This document shows, piece after piece, positions 53,472-62,900 of a stretch of 64,000 bases of DNA (position 1 is its first letter; every line of letters starts with the position of its first letter). The position numbers and the translations under genes were made by a program. The notes beneath the pieces are model-generated. The model was not told the DNA's origin. It searched no databases and saw only the letters and a program-made list of their open reading frames with translations. This DNA comes from Rhodobacter sp. (GTDB lineage Bacteria; Pseudomonadota; Alphaproteobacteria; Rhodobacterales; Rhodobacteraceae). The stretch spans positions 1 to 64,000 of the forward strand of contig JADJAB010000014.1 in assembly GCA_016704435.1 (NCBI GenBank), in the 5' to 3' direction.

Positions 53472-54704
53472 ATGGCATCCTCTTCCACCAAGTCCAAGGC
53501 GCCAGAAGACCACCGAAAGCCGGATTGGGCGAAAAGCCGTGGCGAGGCAGAGCGCGACCGTCGTGCCGCCGAAGGCCTGCCGCCCAAGCGGCGGAAATGG
53601 CCCTGGGTGCTGGTTGCCCTGCTGGTCGCCGCAGGTGGGGGCTATGGCTGGTATCAATCACACAAGGTCGTCGAAGTGGATCCCGTGGCCGAGCCAACGC
53701 CCGCCATCGGCATCATGCAGGTGAATCCGGACGAAATGGCCGTCATCGCGCCGCAGGTGCTGGAACGGCGCGTCAAGGTCATCGGCACGCTGGACCCGGT
53801 GCGCCGGGCACAACTGTCCAGTCAGGCCGGGGGCCGGGTCGAGATCGTCGCCGTCTCTCCCGGCGACACGGTGAAGGCAGGCGATGTGCTGGTGCAGGTC
53901 GATGTCGAGGCGCTGACGCTGGAACTGCAAGTGCAGCGCAGCACGGCGGAATCCACCCGCTCGCAGCTTGCGCTGGCGGAAACGCAGCTGGCCCGCGCCT
54001 TGTCGCTGGTCGAACGCGGGGTCGGCACCACCTCGACGCTGGACGAGGCCCGCGGCAGCGTCGCCAGCCTGCGCGCCAATCTCAGCGCGCTGGAAGATCA
54101 GGTGTCCGTTGCCGAGTTGCGCCTGCGCAATGCCACCCTGCGCGCGCCCTTCGACGGCACCGTTTCGGCGCGCGATGCCGAGCCGGGCCAGTATGTCTCG
54201 ATCGGCGCGCCGTTGGTCACCATCGTCGATCTTTCGTCGGTCGAGATGCAGGCGAATGCTGCCGTCGGCTCGGGTGCGCTGCTGGCGCCGGGCCAGACCG
54301 TCTCGATCGCGGTGGACGGGATCGAGGGCAAGACCTTTGCCGGCACCGTCACCCGGATCAACCCGGTTGCGCGCGAAGCCACGCGGACGATTCCGGTCTA
54401 TATCACCATCGACAACCCCGATGGCCGGCTGCTGGGCGGCATGTTCGCTGCCGGGCAGATCGTCGTCGACCGGGTCGAAGACGCCTTTGCCGTGCCGACC
54501 GATGCCATCCGCCGCGACCAGCAGGGCCTGCATGTCCTGCTGATCGAAGACGGCAAGCTGCTGCGCCAGACCGTCGAGATCGGCGGCCTCTGGGCCGATG
54601 ACATGACACGGGTCACCGAAGGCCTGAAGGCCGGCCAGACCGTCGTGACCGCCCCGCTGCCGTCGCTGCACGCCGGCGATGCGGTCGAGATGGTGGGGAA
54701 CTGA
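53472..54704 (+). CDS. RND efflux membrane fusion protein
   Basis: This 410-residue adaptor has a charged cytoplasmic N-terminal tail of about 40 residues, one TM anchor (KWPWVLVALLVAAGGGYGWY), a split lipoyl domain (AQLSSQAGGRVEIVAVSPGD, LRAPFDGTVSARDAEPGQYV), a helical hairpin (about residues 150-215) and beta-barrel/MP domains. The long hydrophilic N-terminal tail is unusual compared with lipidated AcrA-type proteins. The ATG at 53472 follows a GGAG ribosome-binding site; an upstream ATG (53301) lies before the promoter and was rejected. It precedes the RND transporter by 4 bp. Confidence 0.93.
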   Translation: MASSSTKSKAPEDHRKPDWAKSRGEAERDRRAAEGLPPKRRKWPWVLVALLVAAGGGYGWYQSHKVVEVDPVAEPTPAIGIMQVNPDEMAVIAPQVLERRVKVIGTLDPVRRAQLSSQAGGRVEIVAVSPGDTVKAGDVLVQVDVEALTLELQVQRSTAESTRSQLALAETQLARALSLVERGVGTTSTLDEARGSVASLRANLSALEDQVSVAELRLRNATLRAPFDGTVSARDAEPGQYVSIGAPLVTIVDLSSVEMQANAAVGSGALLAPGQTVSIAVDGIEGKTFAGTVTRINPVAREATRTIPVYITIDNPDGRLLGGMFAAGQIVVDRVEDAFAVPTDAIRRDQQGLHVLLIEDGKLLRQTVEIGGLWADDMTRVTEGLKAGQTVVTAPLPSLHAGDAVEMVGN

Positions 54705-54708
54705 ACCC

Positions 54709-57700
54709 ATGTTCCTGACCCGCATCAGCGTCAACCAGCCGGTCTTTGCCACCATGATCATGGTGGCGCTGATGGTGTTTGGCATCTATTCGTTCCAGCG
54801 CCTGCCTATCGAACAACTGCCCGATGTCGATTTCCCGGTGGTCGCGGTCGTGGTGTCCTATCCCGGCGCCTCGCCCGAGGCGGTCGAGAATGACGTGATC
54901 GAGCCGATCGAGGAATCGGTGAACACGATCAGCGGCATCGACACCATCAACTCGACCGCCCGTTCGGGCGAGGCGCTGGTGATCCTGCAGTTCGAGATGA
55001 ACATCGATTCCGCCACCGCCATCCAGGACGTGCGCGACAAGATGGGCGCGGTGCAGGCGCAGTTTCCCGATGCGGTGAACGACCCGCTGCTGTTCAAGTT
55101 CGACCCGGCGGAATTGCCGGTGATCTCGCTTGCCGTCAGCTCTGACACCATGTCGCTGCGCGACCTGACCGCGCTGACCGAGGATGTGATCGAACCGCGG
55201 CTGTCATCGGTTCAGGGCGTCGGCCGGGCCACCGTGGTCGGCGGCGTGCCGCGGCAGCTGAACGTGCTGATCGACCCCGACCGTCTGTCAGCCTTCGGGG
55301 TCGGTGTGGGCGAGGTCACCGCGGCGCTGCGCCAGGAAAACCAGGACCTGCCTGCAGGCGACATCGAACAGGGCCGCGAGGTCCGGTCGATCCAGGTCGA
55401 GGGCCGGGTCGAGGACATGGCCGATTTCCTGGACATCATCGTCGCCCGTCGTGGTGGCCAGCCGGTGCGGCTGGGTGATGTCGCGACCATCGAGGATGGC
55501 GAGGCCGAAGCGTTCAGCCTGGCGCTTCTGGACGGCGAGCAGGCGCTGGCGGTCGATGTGGTCAAGACCCAGGGCGCGAATACCGTCGGCGTGGCCACAG
55601 ATATCCGCGCCGCCGTGGCCGAGCTGATGGACGGCGAGTTGCCCGACAGCGTGCTGATCGAAGTGGTGCGCGACAACGCAAAGCCGGTCGAAGACAGCTA
55701 TCACGGCGTGCAGAACATGATGGTCGAAGGGGCTGCGCTGGCGGTGCTGATCGTGTTCCTGTTCCTCAACTCCTGGCGCTCGACCGTCATCACCGGGTTG
55801 ACGCTGCCGATCTCGGTGATCGGCACGATGACGGTGATCTTCTTTCTGGGCTTCACGCTGAACATCATGACCCTGCTGGCGCTCAGTCTGGCGATTGGCC
55901 TGCTGATCGACGACGCCATCGTGGTGCGCGAAAACATCATGCGGCATCTGCACATGGGCAAGTCGCACCGCGATGCGGCGCTGGAGGGCACCAACGAAAT
56001 CGGCCTTGCGGTGCTGGCCACCACCCTGTCCATCGTCGCGGTGTTCCTGCCGGTGGCCTTCATGGAGGGCATCATCGGCCGGTTCTTCCTGCAGTTCGGG
56101 GTGACCGTCTCGGTCGCCGTCCTGATCTCGCTTTTCGTGGCCTTCACGCTGGATCCGATGATGTCCTCGGTCTGGTATGACCCGGCCGGAGAGCCGGATG
56201 CGAAGCGCGGGCCCCTGGGCCGCCTGATCGCACAGTTCGGGCGGTTCTTCGACTGGCTGGCCTCGGGCTACCGCGTCGTCCTGCGGTGGAGCCTGCGCCA
56301 CCGGATCACCACGCTCGCCGTGGCCTTCGGCGCCTTCTTCGGCAGCTTTGCGCTGGTTCCCTTTGTCGGCGTGGAATTCGCCCCCGCCGCCGACAACAGC
56401 GAGTTCCAGATCGACATCGAAACTCCGCCGGGGTCGTCGCTGGCCTATACCGCCGGCAAGGTGCGCCAGATCGACCGCTTGCTGCGCAGCTTCCCCGAGA
56501 TCGACGGCACCTATGCCACTGTCAATTCCAACAGCGGTGAAGGCCAGAACAGCGCCAGCATCGCGGTGTCGATGGTCGGCCCGGCCGAGCGTGTCCGCAC
56601 CCCTACCGACATGACTGCCCCGGTCCGCGAGGCGCTGCTGCGCATCCCCGGCATCGACATGACCATCGGCGCCGCCGGGGGGCTGGGCGGGCTGGAGGCG
56701 CCAGTGCAGATCAACATCTACGGCGACAGCCTGGACGTGCTTGGCCCGCTGGCCGACCGGCTGGTGCGGCAGATGCAGACCATCGACGGGCTGGAGGATG
56801 TGAAATCCGGGCTGGAGGTCGCACAGCCGGTGCTGGGCGTGCGGATCAACCGCGATGCCGCCAGCGATCTGGGCGTGTCGCTGCAACAGGTCGGCGCCAC
56901 CCTGCGGCCGATGCTGGGCGGCGAAGACGTCACCGACTGGACCTCGCCCGATGGCCGCAGCTTTACCGTCAGCGTCCGCCTGCCCGCTGGCATGCGCAAC
57001 GACCCCGAAGTGCTGCGCGCGCTGCCGATCACCCAAAGCGGGGCCACCGGCAGCGCCGAGATGGTGCGGCTGGATCAGGTGGCCGACATCGTGCAATCCT
57101 TCGGCCCCTCGGAAATCCTGCGCCGCGATCTGTCGCGCCAGGTGACGGTCACTGCCAACCTGTCGGGCAAGACCCTGGGCGAGGTGATGCCCGAGGTGCA
57201 GGCGGCGATGGATGCGCTGAACCTGCCCATAGGCTACCGGGTCAGCGCCGGCGGCGATGCCCAGCAGTTGGCCGAGACCGGTGCCTCGGCGGCCAATGCC
57301 TTGGTGCTGGCGGTGGTGTTCATCTACCTCGTCCTCGCCTCGCAGTTCGGGTCGTTCCTGCAGCCGGTGGCAATCCTGTTCTCGTTGCCGCTGGCGCTGA
57401 TCGGGGTGCTTCTGGGGCTTATGGCCTGGGGCTCGACGTTGAACATGTATTCGATGATCGGCTTCATCATGCTGATGGGCCTGGTGGTGAAAAACGCCAT
57501 CCTGCTGGTCGACAACGCCAACCAGCACACCCGCGAAGGCATGAACCTCTACGACGCGCTGCTCGAGGCCGGGCAGACCCGGTTCCGTCCGATCATCATG
57601 ACCACGCTGGCGATGATCTTCGGCATGCTGCCCCTGGCGCTGAACATCCACGAAGGGTCCGGGCAGAACGCGCCGATGGCCCATGCGGTGATCGGCGGGC

Positions 57701-57855
57701 TGATCTCGTCCACGCTGCTGACGCTGGTGGTGGTGCCGGTGGTGCTGACCTATGTCGAAAGCTTCGGGCGGTGGTCCAAGCGGTTCTTCCCCACCGGGCC
57801 GGACAACCACGGTGCGCCGGCCCCTGCCATGGCAGTCGCGTCGGCCGCAAAGTGA
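54709..57855 (+). CDS. RND-family efflux transporter (HAE1 type)
   Basis: At 1048 residues this is the normal length. It has a first TM helix (NQPVFATMIMVALMVFGIYS), the large porter domain, and TM4 with the proton-relay LALSLAIGLLIDDAIVVREN (the Asp-Asp pair). The second half has a matching repeat (IYLVLASQFGSFLQPVAILF, then FIMLMGLVVKNAILLVDNAN with the relay Lys). The periplasmic DN loop between is complete. It pumps drugs, bile-acid-like or aromatic compounds out with the adaptor at 53472; an outer-membrane factor is not encoded here. The operon is under an operator-like palindrome. Confidence 0.95.
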   Translation: MFLTRISVNQPVFATMIMVALMVFGIYSFQRLPIEQLPDVDFPVVAVVVSYPGASPEAVENDVIEPIEESVNTISGIDTINSTARSGEALVILQFEMNIDSATAIQDVRDKMGAVQAQFPDAVNDPLLFKFDPAELPVISLAVSSDTMSLRDLTALTEDVIEPRLSSVQGVGRATVVGGVPRQLNVLIDPDRLSAFGVGVGEVTAALRQENQDLPAGDIEQGREVRSIQVEGRVEDMADFLDIIVARRGGQPVRLGDVATIEDGEAEAFSLALLDGEQALAVDVVKTQGANTVGVATDIRAAVAELMDGELPDSVLIEVVRDNAKPVEDSYHGVQNMMVEGAALAVLIVFLFLNSWRSTVITGLTLPISVIGTMTVIFFLGFTLNIMTLLALSLAIGLLIDDAIVVRENIMRHLHMGKSHRDAALEGTNEIGLAVLATTLSIVAVFLPVAFMEGIIGRFFLQFGVTVSVAVLISLFVAFTLDPMMSSVWYDPAGEPDAKRGPLGRLIAQFGRFFDWLASGYRVVLRWSLRHRITTLAVAFGAFFGSFALVPFVGVEFAPAADNSEFQIDIETPPGSSLAYTAGKVRQIDRLLRSFPEIDGTYATVNSNSGEGQNSASIAVSMVGPAERVRTPTDMTAPVREALLRIPGIDMTIGAAGGLGGLEAPVQINIYGDSLDVLGPLADRLVRQMQTIDGLEDVKSGLEVAQPVLGVRINRDAASDLGVSLQQVGATLRPMLGGEDVTDWTSPDGRSFTVSVRLPAGMRNDPEVLRALPITQSGATGSAEMVRLDQVADIVQSFGPSEILRRDLSRQVTVTANLSGKTLGEVMPEVQAAMDALNLPIGYRVSAGGDAQQLAETGASAANALVLAVVFIYLVLASQFGSFLQPVAILFSLPLALIGVLLGLMAWGSTLNMYSMIGFIMLMGLVVKNAILLVDNANQHTREGMNLYDALLEAGQTRFRPIIMTTLAMIFGMLPLALNIHEGSGQNAPMAHAVIGGLISSTLLTLVVVPVVLTYVESFGRWSKRFFPTGPDNHGAPAPAMAVASAAK

Positions 57856-57868
57856 GAGGGGACCGGAC

Positions 57869-57955
57869 ATGAAACTTTCGACCCCGGCCGAACACCAGAT
57901 CCGCAAGGTGCTGCGAGAGGGCCAGCCTTGGCAAGACCCGCTTTTGAAGCCTTAG
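57869..57955 (+). CDS. 28-residue truncated ORF after the RND pump
   Basis: An ATG with a GAGGGGACC ribosome-binding site starts MKLSTPAEHQIRKVLREGQP and stops after 28 residues at 57953-57955. It overlaps the stop of the convergent YhhJ-like gene by 2 bp. Good initiation signals and operon position suggest the 5' end of a lost gene, cut where the exporter cluster was joined. A genuine microprotein cannot be excluded. Confidence 0.35.
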   Translation: MKLSTPAEHQIRKVLREGQPWQDPLLKP

Positions 57956-59073
57956 CCCCCGGCGACCGATCTGCGGAACAACAGCAGGCTGATGGCCAGG
58001 AAAGCCGCGCCCAAGAGGAAGGTCCACAGGAACTCGATCCAGACGATGCTGAAATCAGCGCCGCGATAGGCGATGGCCGTCGCAAAATCCATGTAGTGCC
58101 GCGAGGGCAGCAGCCAGGTGATCGGTTGCAGCCAGATCGGCTGGCTTTCGATCGACGACATGCCGCCCGACAGGATCATGATCGGCATGATGACCAGCAT
58201 GATCAACAGCGCGAATTGTGCCATGGTGCGCGCCACGATCCCGAGGAGAACCCCGATCGAGGCGGCGGCAAAGAGATACACCGCCGTTCCGGCCAGCAGC
58301 AGCCCTTCGGAGCCGGCAATCGGCACGTCCAGCGCACCCTTCACCACGATGAACAGCGAGAACACGAAGGCCACGAAGATCACCAGTCCGTTGGCAACGA
58401 TCTTGCCCAGGGCGATTTCAACGGCCGTCAGCGGCATCACCATCAGATGCTCGATCGTGCCGTGTTCGCGCTCTCGGATCAGGGCGGCTCCGGTCAGGAC
58501 GATGGTCAGCATCGACAGCTGGTTGAGCAGCCCCGAGATCGACGAGATCCACACCATGTTACCCGCCGGATTGAACGACCGGCGCAGGACCAGATCCAGC
58601 GGCGAGGCCTGCACGATGTCCTGGCGTGCAGCGAAGCGGGCGATTTCCTCGTTGAAGGTGGCGGTCAGATAGCCGGTGCCGATGGCTGCGGCCTGGGTCT
58701 TGGTGGCGTCGATGTTGATCTGCAAGGACGGCATGCGCCCGGCCCGCACATCAGCCTCGAACCCGCGCGGGATGACCACGACAAAGGTGGTCTCGCCCCA
58801 ATCCATCATCCGGTCGATATCGGTGGCGGTTGCTTCCTGCGGCGGCAGGTAGCGCGGCGGGAAAAGCGCATTTTGCAAGGCGCGGCTCAGGGCCGAGCGG
58901 TCTTCGTCGACGAAGGTGACCGAGGCCTTGTTCAGCATGTCGCCACCGCCAGAGCTTTCGATATACATGCCCGGCCCGAACGAATAGATCACCAAGAGCA
59001 GCAGGATCGCATCGCGCCAGAGGCTGCGGAACTCCTTGATCGCAAGCCAGAAGATATTTGCGATGGACCGCAT
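57952..59073 (-). CDS. ABC-2 type exporter permease (YhhJ-like), copy 2
   Basis: This 373-residue ABC-2 permease has an N-terminal helix (IANIFWLAIKEFRSLWRDAI), extracytoplasmic domain, the loop IREREHGTIEHLMVMPLTAV, and five C-terminal helices ending LLLFRRSVAGG. It is collinear with copy 1 at 13423-14547 and one residue shorter. The loop and the SGGMSSIESQP segment are nearly identical between the two. The start at 59073 lies 2 bp after the RbbA stop. It converges with the RND operon at 57955. Confidence 0.92.
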   Translation of the reverse strand: MRSIANIFWLAIKEFRSLWRDAILLLLVIYSFGPGMYIESSGGGDMLNKASVTFVDEDRSALSRALQNALFPPRYLPPQEATATDIDRMMDWGETTFVVVIPRGFEADVRAGRMPSLQINIDATKTQAAAIGTGYLTATFNEEIARFAARQDIVQASPLDLVLRRSFNPAGNMVWISSISGLLNQLSMLTIVLTGAALIREREHGTIEHLMVMPLTAVEIALGKIVANGLVIFVAFVFSLFIVVKGALDVPIAGSEGLLLAGTAVYLFAAASIGVLLGIVARTMAQFALLIMLVIMPIMILSGGMSSIESQPIWLQPITWLLPSRHYMDFATAIAYRGADFSIVWIEFLWTFLLGAAFLAISLLLFRRSVAGG

Positions 59074-59075
59074 CC

Positions 59076-61793
59076 CTAGGCCTCCTGCTTTTTCAGGAAC
59101 AGCACGGCGATCGCCAGAAAAACGGGCGCAAACAGTGCCAGCAACAGGATGTTCGGGCCGAGTTGCAGGAACCCCAGCCCCTTGTTGAAGGCGCCAACGC
59201 TCATCTGCATGAAATAGTTGGTCGGCCACATCTGCCCCATGATCCGCGCCACCCCTTCCAGCGTGGACACCGGCTGCGTCAGGCCGGAAAACTGCACGGT
59301 CGGCATCATCGCCAGCACCATCGTGGCGAACACCGCCGCCACCTGAGAGCGCACGAAGACCGCGATGATCAGGCCAAAGCCGGTCGAGGCCGCGACATAG
59401 GCGACCGCCCCCAGTGCCAGCGCCAGCGCCGACCCTTTCAGCGGCACCCCGAACAGAAACACCGCCATGCCGGTCAGGATCAGCCAATTGGCAAAGCCGA
59501 CCGCAATGTAGGGCAGTTGCTTGCCCAGCAGAAACTCCACCTTGCTGGTGGGGGTGACGTAGAAATTGGTGATCGTGCCGACCTCGCGCTCGCGGCTGAC
59601 GCTGACCGCCATCAGGATGGCCGGAAACAGCATCAACAGAATGGCGGGCACCGACGGCGCCATCGAAGGCAGCGATTCAAAGCTGGGGTTGTAGCGATAG
59701 CGCGGCTCGATGTTGACGACCGGTTGCGCCATCCCGGCAAGCCCCGCCGCCGTGGCGCGGTTTGCCATGAAACTGCCATGCGCGCCTTGCACATAGCCCT
59801 CGATATAGGACGCGCCGAAGGTGTTTGCCCCGTCGATCCAGGCGGCAACGCTGGTCGGCTGCCCGGTGGTGACGGCGCGGCCGAAACCGGCGGGAATCTC
59901 GATGGCCAGCGCCACCTCGTTCGCCACCATGCGGCGGCGCAGTTCGTCTTCCGTGGTCACCTCGGGCATCTCGACAAAACTGGTCGAGCCTTCGAAATTC
60001 GCCAGATAGGCGCGGCTTTCCGGCGTGCGATCCTGATCAAAAGCGGCGAATTTGACGCCGGTGGTGTCGGTCGAAATGCCGTAGGCAAAGAGCAGCATCA
60101 AGAGCATCGAGCCGAGGAAGGCAAAGGCCAGCCGGATCGGGTCGCGCATCACCTCCAGCATCTCGCGCCGACTGACGGCCAGCAGGCGCGTCATGCCGGG
60201 GCTGCGTTGCCGGGTGGGTTTGGCGGCGGCCATCCCGGTCAGCGCCGGCACGGCGGGCGTATCGCCGATGGCCTCCTGGATATAGCGGATGAAAGTTTCG
60301 TTGAGTGAGGAAGACCCACCTTCCTGCGCCAGGTTCTGCGGGGTGTCATAGACCAGCACTTTGCCTGCGTGCATCAGGCTGATCCGGTCGCAGCGCATCG
60401 CCTCATTCATGAAATGGGTCGAGATGAAGATCGTCACCAGATCGCGGCGCGACAGGCCCACCAGCAGATCCCAGAATTCATCCCGCGCCACCGGGTCGAC
60501 ACCCGAGGTCGGCTCATCCAGGATCAGCATGTCGGGGCTGTGGATGATCGCGCAGGCCAGCGACAGGCGTTGGCGCAGGCCGAGGGGAAGGTCGCCGGAA
60601 AACGCATCGGCATAGGGGCCAAGATCGAAATCGGCCAGCAGTTCGGCGATGCGCGGGGCGATGGTCGCGCGCGGCAGATGGAACAGGCGCGCGTGCAGAT
60701 CAAGGTTCTGCCGCACCGTCAATTCGCCATAAAGCGAGAAGTTCTGCGACATGAAGCCGACCCTGCGCCGGGTCTCGATATTGTTGGCATCGGTCTTTTT
60801 GCCGAACAGCCAGGCCTCGCCTTCAGACGCGGGCAGAAGGCCGGTCAGCATCTTCATTGTCGTGGTCTTGCCGCAGCCGTTGGAGCCGAGAAAGCCGAAA
60901 ATCTCGCCCCGCCGGATCGCGAAGTTGACGTCGCGGACGGCGGTGAAATCGCCGAACCGGCGGGTCAGGTTCCTGGCGACGATGGCCGGGCCGCCCTCTT
61001 GGGCCTTCAAAGGCGGCACGTCCAAGGGCGCGCTCTGGCGTTGCTTGTCGGCGGGCAGCAGCGACACGAAGGCTTCTTCCAGCGTGTCCTTGCCGGTCTT
61101 TTGGCGCAGATCATCCGGCGTGCCGGTGGCCAGAATGTGCCCCGCATCCATCGCGGCCAGCCAGTCGAACCGCTCGGCCTCTTCCATGTAGGCGGTCGAG
61201 ACGATCACGCTCATCCCCGGCCGGTCGGCGCGGATATCGTCGATCAGCTCCCAGAATTGCCCGCGCGACAGCGGGTCGACGCCGGTGGTCGGCTCATCCA
61301 GAATAAGGAAATCGGGGTCGTGGATCAGCGAGCAGCACAGGCCCAGCTTCTGCTTCATGCCGCCCGACAGCTTGCCCGCCGGGCGCGACAGGAACGGGTC
61401 CAACCCGGTCGCCTTTGCCAGCCGCGAAATCCGGCGCTGCCGTTCGGGCCCGTCATGGCCGAACAGGCGCCCGAAGAAATCGAGGTTCTCGAAGACGCTG
61501 AGCTCCTGATAGAGGTTCTTGCCCAACCCCTGCGGCATATAGGCGATGCGGCTGAACACCGCCTCGCGGTGCGCCTTGCCCGCCATATCGCCGTCCAGAA
61601 CCGAAACTGTGCCGGACTGGATTTTCCGTGCCCCCGACAACAACCCCAAGAGCGTGGATTTGCCCACCCCGTCCGGCCCGATCAGGCCCAGCATCTGCCC
61701 GGCAGGCAGGTCAAGCGTTACCTCCTCAAGCGCCGAGACCTTGCCATAAACATGGCTGACACCCCGAACCGAGGCGATGTTGCCGGTGTCCAT
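59076..61793 (-). CDS. RbbA-like ABC exporter: two ATPases fused to ABC-2 permease, copy 2
   Basis: This 905-residue protein is a paralogue of 14551-17313. The first ATPase domain has GPDGVGKSTLLGLLSGARKI and LSGGMKQKLGLCCSLIHDPD. The second has GSNGCGKTTTMKMLTGLLPA and LPLGLRQRLSLACAIIHSPD. A permease region follows with LAFAFLGSMLLMLLFAYGIS, the large outer domain and five terminal TM helices. The start at 61793 (MDTGNIASVRGVSHVYGKVS) is clear. The restored hlyD stop lies within 4-6 bp. Divergence from copy 1 is evident in the linker and outer domain, so the duplication is old. Confidence 0.93.
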   Translation of the reverse strand: MDTGNIASVRGVSHVYGKVSALEEVTLDLPAGQMLGLIGPDGVGKSTLLGLLSGARKIQSGTVSVLDGDMAGKAHREAVFSRIAYMPQGLGKNLYQELSVFENLDFFGRLFGHDGPERQRRISRLAKATGLDPFLSRPAGKLSGGMKQKLGLCCSLIHDPDFLILDEPTTGVDPLSRGQFWELIDDIRADRPGMSVIVSTAYMEEAERFDWLAAMDAGHILATGTPDDLRQKTGKDTLEEAFVSLLPADKQRQSAPLDVPPLKAQEGGPAIVARNLTRRFGDFTAVRDVNFAIRRGEIFGFLGSNGCGKTTTMKMLTGLLPASEGEAWLFGKKTDANNIETRRRVGFMSQNFSLYGELTVRQNLDLHARLFHLPRATIAPRIAELLADFDLGPYADAFSGDLPLGLRQRLSLACAIIHSPDMLILDEPTSGVDPVARDEFWDLLVGLSRRDLVTIFISTHFMNEAMRCDRISLMHAGKVLVYDTPQNLAQEGGSSSLNETFIRYIQEAIGDTPAVPALTGMAAAKPTRQRSPGMTRLLAVSRREMLEVMRDPIRLAFAFLGSMLLMLLFAYGISTDTTGVKFAAFDQDRTPESRAYLANFEGSTSFVEMPEVTTEDELRRRMVANEVALAIEIPAGFGRAVTTGQPTSVAAWIDGANTFGASYIEGYVQGAHGSFMANRATAAGLAGMAQPVVNIEPRYRYNPSFESLPSMAPSVPAILLMLFPAILMAVSVSREREVGTITNFYVTPTSKVEFLLGKQLPYIAVGFANWLILTGMAVFLFGVPLKGSALALALGAVAYVAASTGFGLIIAVFVRSQVAAVFATMVLAMMPTVQFSGLTQPVSTLEGVARIMGQMWPTNYFMQMSVGAFNKGLGFLQLGPNILLLALFAPVFLAIAVLFLKKQEA

Positions 61794-61796
61794 AGT

Positions 61797-62808
61797 TCAG
61801 TTTCCCGGCAGCGCGTCGGCAGGGATCGGTTCACCGACGAATTCGACCGGCCAAGGCAGATCCTCGGCCCCGGCAAGGCGGATATAGGCAACCCCGCGCA
61901 ACCCTGTCTTGACCTGGGTCGATATAGGCCTTGACCAGTTCCTCAGGCAGCCGGACCTTGACGCGGAACATCAGCTTTTCGCGCTCTTCGGCGGTTTCCA
62001 CCTGCTTGGGGGTGAACTGCGCCTCGGGCGAGACGAAGCTGACATAGGCGGGAATGGCGTAAGGAATGCTGTCGAGCCGGATGCGTGCTTCGGCCCCCAG
62101 GCCGGTGCGCATCGCCTCATCGGCGGGCAGGAACATCTCCATGTAGACCTGGCTCAGGTCCAGCAGCGTGATGACCTTGCCGCCGCCGCCCAGAACCTCG
62201 CCCGGCTGGGACAGCCGGTAGAGGATGCGGCCCAGCACCGGCGCAGTCAGCGTGGCATCGGCGATCTGGGTCTCATACTGCGTGACCAGCGCAAGGGCCG
62301 CATCAACGCCACGTTCAGAGGTATTGAGCATTGCCAGGGCGGCGTTCAGCGCGGCCTCGGAGGTGGCCAGCCGGGTCTTGGCCGTATCGGCCACCGCCTG
62401 CGAATTCACGCCCCTCTCGGCCAGTTCGGTTGCGCGGGTGAATTCCTCTTCGGCCAATGTGCGTTCGGCGCGGCGCTGCTCGATCAGGGCGCGCACCTCT
62501 TCGACCTGGCTTGCGGCGCGCGCGGCATCAGCTTCGGCACGGGCCAGCTGCGCCTCAAGCTCGCGGGTGTCCATGACCGCCAGAACTTCGCCAGGTTGCA
62601 CCAACTGGCCCTCGCTGACGCGGATTTCCGCGACCCGGCCCGGCACCTTGGTGGCAATGTCGATCTGGTCGGCCTCGATCCGCCCGTTGCCGGTGGCAAA
62701 GCCCTCTGGCAAACCGCCGGTGTTCTGATCCCAGACATACCAGCCGATCGCCGCAACGGCGGCCAGAACGATCGCGACAGCAATCAGCGGGCGAAGGTAT
62801 TTCATCAC
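61797..62808 (-). pseudogene. HlyD-family membrane fusion protein (YhiI-like), copy 2, frameshift near C terminus
   Basis: The first about 300 residues are a clean adaptor: anchor (LIAVAIVLAAVAAIGWYVWD), lipoyl halves (ATGNGRIEADQIDIATKVPG, LYRLSQPGEVLGGGGKVITL), coiled-coil hairpin, and AQFTPKQVETAEEREKLMFR. An extra base in the GGG run at plus-strand 61916-61918 then breaks the frame. Corrected, it continues DQVKTGLRGVAYIRLAGAED and ends at the TGA 61797-61799. Copy 1 has the same QVKTGVRGVAWVRL ending, which supports the correction. As read, the tail is replaced and stops at 61831; the adaptor may still fold. Confidence 0.87.
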
Positions 62809-62900
62809 CTATTCTCCAGAAATCCGAATGCCGGGCGCGCGCTGTTGGCCGGAAAAGGAGCACGCGGCCGCGCGGTCCGGCATGTTGTCCATGACGCCGG

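Noticed and set aside
55288..57906. 872-codon open frame antisense to the RND transporter
   Set aside because: Same antisense artefact; the His/Gln/Arg-rich translation has no domains, and the sense strand encodes a complete RND pump.
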